DNA of 45,129 nucleotides, taken from contig CAJUGU010000013.1 of NCBI GenBank assembly GCA_910586105.1, forward strand, positions 1 to 45,129, read 5' to 3'. The notes beneath the pieces are model-generated. The model did no database searches. It was not told the origin of the DNA and worked only from the letters and a program-made list of their open reading frames with translations. Shown one piece after another: positions 41,276-45,129 of this stretch. The stretch's first letter is position 1. Every line of letters starts with the position of its first letter. The DNA is from an uncultured Eubacteriales bacterium (GTDB taxonomy: Bacteria; Bacillota; Clostridia; Oscillospirales; Butyricicoccaceae). A program made the position numbers and the translations under genes.

Positions 41276-42523
41276 ATGGATCGGAAATTGCTTTCAAAAG
41301 ATTTTACGCTCGTTGTCGTCGGGCAAATCATTTCCTTGTTTGGTAATGCAACAATACGGTTTGCATTGCCGCTGTACTTATTAAATCGGACCGGGTCTTC
41401 GGCACTTTATGGAGCAGTTACAGCGTGTGCGTTTATCCCAGCGATCTTACTGTCGCCTATAGGCGGCATCGTTGCAGACCGGGTGAACAAACGAAATGTT
41501 ATGGTGATTTTGGATTTTTTTACAGCAGCCGTTATCATAGCGTTTTCCCTGCTTCTGCATGAAGCGGATATCCTTCCGCTGACAGCAGTCACGATGATGT
41601 TTTTATATGGTATTGCAGGGGCCTATCAGCCGTCGGTACAGGCGAGTATCCCGGCCCTGGTCGGCCCGGAACATTTTATGGCGGCTAACTCCACGATCAA
41701 TACCATCAGTTCCTTTGCGTCGCTGATCGGCCCGGTGCTTGGCGGTATTTTATATAGCGCGTATGGGCTAGGACCGGTGTTGTGTGTTTGCGCGGTATGC
41801 TTTCTTTTGTCAGCCGTTATGGAGATGTTTATTGAAATACCGTTTTGCAAACAGGAATTGAAGGATCGCATATGGAAGACGGTCGGGACGGATTTTGCAG
41901 AAAGTGTGAACTTTATCTGGAAGGAAAAACCTGTGATCGGGAAAACCCTCCTTGTGATTTGTGGGATCAACTTATTCCTTTCGGCAATGCTGACCGTTGC
42001 ATTGCCATATCTGGTCACAGAGGTATTAAACCTGGAAGTTTCGCTGGCAAACAGGTTCTATGGCTTCGCGGAAGGCGCATTGGCCGCAGGCGGATTGGCT
42101 GGCGGGATCGGCGCAGGTGTGTTTGCGAACAAATTGACGATCCGAAGAGCGGGTGCGCTGGTGGTCGCGTGCGCGGTATGCGTGTTTCCGATCGGCGCCG
42201 CGCTGCTGCTGCTTTCATCTGCAATGTTAAATTATATCGTCATAACCGTATGCTGCTTTATCATTATGGTGTGTTCAACCGTTTTTACCGTACAGATGAT
42301 GTCATTTATTCAAACCGAAACGCCGTCAAATTTGATTGGAAAGGTGATTTCCGTCATTCTTACCGTAGCCATGTGCGCGCAGCCATTGGGTAATGCGTTT
42401 TATGGCGTTCTGTTTGAAATTTGCAGGGGTTATGAATATGCGGTCGTGTTATTTTCCGGCATCATATCGCTGATGATCGCGATCCGAGCAAGGCATATTT
42501 TTGCAGGATTCTCGGCAGCATGA
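41276..42523 (+). CDS. MFS efflux transporter
   Basis: This 415-aa major facilitator with about 12 membrane segments is of the MFS_3/drug-exporter type (LVVVGQIISLFGNATIRFAL, GGIVADRVNKRNVMVILDF as motif A). GGAGG lies shortly before ATG 41276, only a few bases after the ABC remnant. With the TetR gene upstream it forms a drug- or metabolite-responsive export module. The substrate is unknown. Confidence 0.88.
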   Translation: MDRKLLSKDFTLVVVGQIISLFGNATIRFALPLYLLNRTGSSALYGAVTACAFIPAILLSPIGGIVADRVNKRNVMVILDFFTAAVIIAFSLLLHEADILPLTAVTMMFLYGIAGAYQPSVQASIPALVGPEHFMAANSTINTISSFASLIGPVLGGILYSAYGLGPVLCVCAVCFLLSAVMEMFIEIPFCKQELKDRIWKTVGTDFAESVNFIWKEKPVIGKTLLVICGINLFLSAMLTVALPYLVTEVLNLEVSLANRFYGFAEGALAAGGLAGGIGAGVFANKLTIRRAGALVVACAVCVFPIGAALLLLSSAMLNYIVITVCCFIIMVCSTVFTVQMMSFIQTETPSNLIGKVISVILTVAMCAQPLGNAFYGVLFEICRGYEYAVVLFSGIISLMIAIRARHIFAGFSAA

Positions 42524-42613
42524 AATACAGGAAGCGGATGGGAAAACCTATAGCGCAACGGGACGTTTGATATTTTGTTGGCGTGACAATGGATCGTATG
42601 GAAGGCTGCACAA

Positions 42614-42660
42614 AAAGTGCGTAAGTAAAAGCTGGACTTAAAACTTACGCACTTTGTTTT
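42614..42660. terminator. Terminator between convergent MFS and Rpn genes
   Basis: A perfect 13-bp stem, AAAGTGCGTAAGT (42614-42626) with ACTTACGCACTTT (42643-42655), 16-nt loop, then GTTTT. It lies between the converging stop codons. Confidence 0.82.
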
Positions 42661-42702
42661 ACCCTTTTTGACATTTTGGTGCAAGAAGGCGTTGGACTGT
42701 AA

Positions 42703-43647
42703 TTACTGCAAAGTGGCTCCACTGTGGCCGTTGATCCACTGCCGGACGGTATCAACGTCGGTTTCCACAAGGTCTGCGATTTCATGGATCGCCATGCCCT
42801 TGCTCGTGAGCCGGAACGCCATTTTCATTTTTTCGTTCGTCTCGCCGATTGTAATACCTTTCTTTTCGCCGATGGCCATACCCTTTTTTTCACCAATGGC
42901 GATACCCTCCTGCTTGCCGATGGCGATACCTTTCTTCTCGCCGATCAGGATGCCTTCCTGAATTAACTTCTCGCTCACCTCGCACATTTCCTGATAGCCT
43001 CCTTCCTCACATTTCAATAAATGTACCCGTTTTGACAAGTCGCCATGACTCATATCATGCTCGTCGGTTGCCTTAAAATATTGCATCAGCCTTGCCGTTT
43101 CGGTTCCGTCATTTACTGCGGCATTTACATACATGATTTGCAGCCCGTCGTTATAAGCAATGTCGGTATGCTTGAAATGCTTTTCAACCAGATAGGTCGT
43201 GTATCCGGCATTCCATAAATCGGTCTCGCTGATGTAAATGATAAACAGATCCGGCAATTCGGCATAGCTTTTGCCCTTTTCTAAATATTCACCATCGACC
43301 ATTGCGCTATAAAGCCGGACCCGCTTGGCATGATCTATGGTATCGGTGCGTTGGATCTCGATGTTATAAATCTTACCATTCCCATCTTCTGCGAGCACAT
43401 CCAGGATCACATCACGCGATGTGACTTTGGAGATCCGATACTCGGTACGGATTTTCTTCACGAACAGATCCGGGATCCCGGTCAGGATGCGCAGCACATA
43501 CTGGCAGGCGCGCTTATCCTTCAAAACCACGCGCATAAACACATTGCTTAACAGGTTAAACCTTCTGGCTTCCGCTACACGCTTTTCGCGGGCTTCAATG
43601 TGGCTGACCGATCCTGACGGAGCGTCAGCGGATATTTCTTTGTTCAT
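42703..43647 (-). CDS. Rpn-family PD-(D/E)XK nuclease (recombination-promoting nuclease/putative transposase)
   Basis: This 314-aa protein's nuclease core shows SRDVILDVLAEDG (metal-binding Asp) and YNIEIQRTD (the ExQ variant of the (D/E)xK motif), followed by AKRVRLYSAMVDGEYLEKG. These are the hallmarks of the Rpn/PD-(D/E)XK transposase family. The C-terminal part has five 8-residue repeats and a final short HTH-like helix pair (GMAIHEIADLVETDVDTVRQ). Start ATG 43647 has GGAGGAG upstream; a longer frame to 43674 does not. No inverted repeats flank it, so mobility is not shown. Confidence 0.85.
   Translation of the reverse strand: MNKEISADAPSGSVSHIEAREKRVAEARRFNLLSNVFMRVVLKDKRACQYVLRILTGIPDLFVKKIRTEYRISKVTSRDVILDVLAEDGNGKIYNIEIQRTDTIDHAKRVRLYSAMVDGEYLEKGKSYAELPDLFIIYISETDLWNAGYTTYLVEKHFKHTDIAYNDGLQIMYVNAAVNDGTETARLMQYFKATDEHDMSHGDLSKRVHLLKCEEGGYQEMCEVSEKLIQEGILIGEKKGIAIGKQEGIAIGEKKGMAIGEKKGITIGETNEKMKMAFRLTSKGMAIHEIADLVETDVDTVRQWINGHSGATLQ
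42835..42954 (-). repeat. Five 24-bp coding repeats in the Rpn gene
   Basis: Five tandem units encode GILIGEKK, GIAIGKQE, GIAIGEKK, GMAIGEKK and GITIGETN. Units are similar but not identical at DNA level. Such in-frame repeats can change number by slippage. Confidence 0.8.
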
Positions 43648-43851
43648 GCGGCGGCTCCTCCACTTTGATGTCACAATATCATTTTAACATAAGCGAGGGC
43701 AGAAAACAAGGACGGCTATAAAAAGCGGCTTGCAGGGGATCTGCACACGCTTCGACACGTGAAGTTTGCAGAAAAAGGAAACGCGGAAGCCTCGGTGCCA
43801 CAGGGGTTTTAAGAAACTCTTGAAAAAAGCCGGAAATTTTCCGGTTTTGGG
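43648..43851. other. Intergenic region between divergent Rpn and pta genes
   Basis: No gene is supported. A small palindrome, CCGGAAA-T-TTTCCGG, lies at about 43830-43845, just upstream of the pta promoter. Confidence 0.45.
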
Positions 43852-43880
43852 TTGGCTTTGGGCAAGTGTTGGTGTATAAT
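43852..43880 (+). promoter_or_regulatory. Sigma-A promoter of pta
   Basis: TTGGCT (43852-43857), 17-bp spacer, perfect TATAAT (43875-43880), about 50 bases before the pta start. Confidence 0.65.
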
Positions 43881-43930
43881 AAAACATATTGAGCCGCACA
43901 AGCGGCAAAATGATATGGAGGGAATCAGAA

Positions 43931-44941
43931 ATGTTAAGCAAACTTATCGAGACGTTGAAAGCGAACCCGCGGAAGATCGTATTCACCGAAGGCCCGGACG
44001 CCCGTATCCTGGAAGCGTCCGCAAGGCTGAAGAAGGATGGCTTTTTGACCCCCGTGCTGGTCGGAAACGTGGACGAGGTCAAGGCCGCTGCCGCAAAGGG
44101 CGGCTTCGATATTGATGGTCTTGAGATTGTCGACCCCGCAAACTATGACGGCATGGATGAAATGGTCGCCAAAATGGTTGCGCTGCGCAAAGGCAAAATG
44201 AGCGAAGAAGATTGCCGCGCCGCGCTTTCCAAGGGCAACTATTTCGGCACGATGCTCGTCGCAATGGGTAAGGCGGACGCCCTGCTCGGCGGCGCGACTT
44301 ATTCCACCGCAGATACCGTCCGTCCGGCGCTCCAGCTGATCAAGACCCGTCCGGGCGCGCATCTGGTATCCTCCTGCTTTATTCTGGACCGTCCTGGCGA
44401 CGGCGCGCTCGACCGTCTCGCAATGGGCGACTGCGCGATCAATATTTCCTACGAGGACAGCGTTGATAAGGACGGCAACGTGACTGTTTCCGCAGCGCAG
44501 AAGCTGGCGGAAGTTGCTGTTGAGACCGCAAAGACTGCGGTTTCCTTCGGCATCGATCCCAAGGTCGCCGTGCTGAGCTTCTCCACCAAGGGCTCCGGCA
44601 AGGGAGCGACCGTCCCGCTTTCGGCGGCGGCGACCAAGGCTGCGCAGGAGCTTGCGCCCGAGCTGCCGATCGACGGCGAAATGCAGTTCGACGCAGCTGT
44701 CTCCCCGACGGTTGGCCAGCTCAAATTCCCCGGCTCAAAGGTCGCGGGCTATGCGAACACCTTTGTTTTCCCGAACATCGAATCGGGCAACATCGGTTAC
44801 AAGATCGCGCAGCGTCTGGGCGGCTATGAAGCCTATGGCCCGATCCTTCAGGGCCTGAACGCGCCGATCAACGACCTGTCGCGCGGCTGCAATGCCGAAG
44901 AGGTCTATAAAATGGCGATCATCACCGCAGGACTGAAATAA
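43931..44941 (+). CDS. pta: Phosphate acetyltransferase
   Basis: This 336-aa single-domain Pta interconverts acetyl-CoA and acetyl phosphate, the first step of fermentative acetate and ATP formation. Family strings are RKIVFTEGPDARILEAS, GNYFGTMLVAMGKADALLGG, YSTADTVRPALQLIKT and VAVLSFSTKGSGKG, with a C-terminal NTFVFPNIESGNIGYKIAQR. Length fits the usual ~330. ATG 43931 is preceded by GGAGGG; it has its own promoter and a following terminator, so it is transcribed alone. The usual partner ackA is not next to it in the window. Confidence 0.95.
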   Translation: MLSKLIETLKANPRKIVFTEGPDARILEASARLKKDGFLTPVLVGNVDEVKAAAAKGGFDIDGLEIVDPANYDGMDEMVAKMVALRKGKMSEEDCRAALSKGNYFGTMLVAMGKADALLGGATYSTADTVRPALQLIKTRPGAHLVSSCFILDRPGDGALDRLAMGDCAINISYEDSVDKDGNVTVSAAQKLAEVAVETAKTAVSFGIDPKVAVLSFSTKGSGKGATVPLSAAATKAAQELAPELPIDGEMQFDAAVSPTVGQLKFPGSKVAGYANTFVFPNIESGNIGYKIAQRLGGYEAYGPILQGLNAPINDLSRGCNAEEVYKMAIITAGLK

Positions 44942-44955
44942 ACCGCCTGCGGGTG

Positions 44956-44980
44956 GGGCTCCCGATCCGGGAGCCCTTTT
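44956..44980 (+). terminator. Terminator of pta
   Basis: GGGCTCCCG (44956-44964), short loop, CGGGAGCCC (44968-44976), then TTTT. It lies 15 bases after the stop. Confidence 0.88.
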
Positions 44981-45028
44981 CTTTCCGGAAGGTTTTTTGC
45001 CCAGCCCCTTTTGCAGCGCCGCAGAATG

Positions 45029-45037
45029 TGGTATACT
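45029..45037 (+). promoter_or_regulatory. Extended -10 promoter at window end
   Basis: TGG-TATACT fits TGnTATAAT with one mismatch; TTGCAG (45011-45016) lies at a short 15-bp spacing. AAAGGA and an ATG follow. Confidence 0.5.
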
Positions 45038-45056
45038 CAGAAAGGAAAAACGCAAT

Positions 45057-45129
45057 ATGCTTATCGGGTTGGCTCAGCCGCGCCCCTGCACCCGCCCCTG
45101 CGCGGGGAGCGGCAGGGCTCTGCAGATCG
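45057..45129 (+). CDS. Possible start of an unidentified gene (partial)
   Basis: ATG 45057 is ten bases after AAAGGA and behind a plausible promoter, and the frame stays open to the window edge (24 codons, MLIGLAQPRPCT start). The residues look odd, rich in Pro, Arg and Cys, and the DNA resembles part of the two-hairpin repeat family. The frame may therefore be accidental. Confidence 0.25.
   Translation, partial: MLIGLAQPRPCTRPCAGSGRALQI

Noticed and set aside
42835..42954. Possible CRISPR-like repeats
   Set aside because: The 24-bp units are contiguous, without spacers, and encode an in-frame 8-residue protein repeat.

Overview
The window looks like a chromosomal stretch from a moderately GC-rich Firmicute, most likely a gut-type Clostridia in the Oscillospirales/Ruminococcaceae range. 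This is inferred from strong AGGAGG-type ribosome binding sites, TTG/GTG starts, sigma-A type promoters, DUF624, SLH-domain and mannose-family PTS genes, a single-domain Pta, and ABC sugar importers without their own ATPase. No database search was possible, so the taxon is inference. No rRNA, tRNA or CRISPR array was seen.

Layout. (1) 1-0.9 kb: one copy of a ~138-bp two-hairpin repeat, then a cysteine-containing membrane protein. (2) 0.9-5.4 kb: an AT-rich island with a large SLH-domain surface protein and, convergent to it, a small excisionase-like HTH gene. (3) 5.5-19.0 kb: a beta-glucan oligosaccharide utilisation locus, mostly on the minus strand. It holds a GH3 glucosidase with reversed domain order, an ABC importer (two permeases and a lipoprotein), a divergent AraC regulator, two different GH94 phosphorylases, a cytoplasmic GH16 glucanase and a DUF624 protein. 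Imported oligosaccharides would be cut and phosphorolysed inside the cell. (4) 19.1-25.9 kb: an accessory island bounded by two non-overlapping halves of one IS256-type transposase in opposite orientation. It carries a damaged SARP/BTAD-type regulator and a three-gene operon. The operon encodes a 348-aa protein with an HxE...CxxC motif, a 554-aa long-helix protein, and a 624-aa protein that joins a long-helix domain with a hydrophobic hairpin, a mannose-type bulb lectin domain and a duplicated C-terminal module. I read this as a candidate multi-component, lectin-targeted alpha-pore-forming toxin-like system and the best candidate for something undescribed here. Next to it lies a scar gene, an Fe-alcohol dehydrogenase tail joined to a flavodoxin tail.

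(5) 26.2-30.5 kb: a tight four-gene sugar-sensing cassette (periplasmic-type binding protein, DesK-type histidine kinase, LuxR-type response regulator, family-1 solute-binding protein). (6) 30.4-31.3 kb: a small unknown gene and an XRE regulator diverging from a shared promoter/operator. (7) 31.5-36.7 kb: a mannose/fructose/sorbose-family PTS operon (IIA, IIB, IIC, IID) followed by a small membrane protein, a HAD phosphatase, and a PHP phosphoesterase fused in frame to an HPr domain that keeps His15 but lacks the regulatory Ser46. (8) 36.7-39.7 kb: a frameshifted SLH-protein remnant, a second copy of the small HTH gene, and a ManA-ROK kinase fusion coupled to it. The PTS, ManA and ROK genes together suggest mannose/hexose uptake and conversion to fructose-6-phosphate. 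(9) 39.9-42.5 kb: a TetR regulator, a collapsed ABC transporter remnant and an MFS efflux gene. (10) 42.7-45.1 kb: an Rpn-type PD-(D/E)XK nuclease gene with 24-bp coding repeats, pta, and the first bases of a further gene.

Recurring themes are gene decay scars at region borders, two cases where an internal ribosome binding site lies inside a longer fused ORF, and paired SLH and HTH genes at two places.
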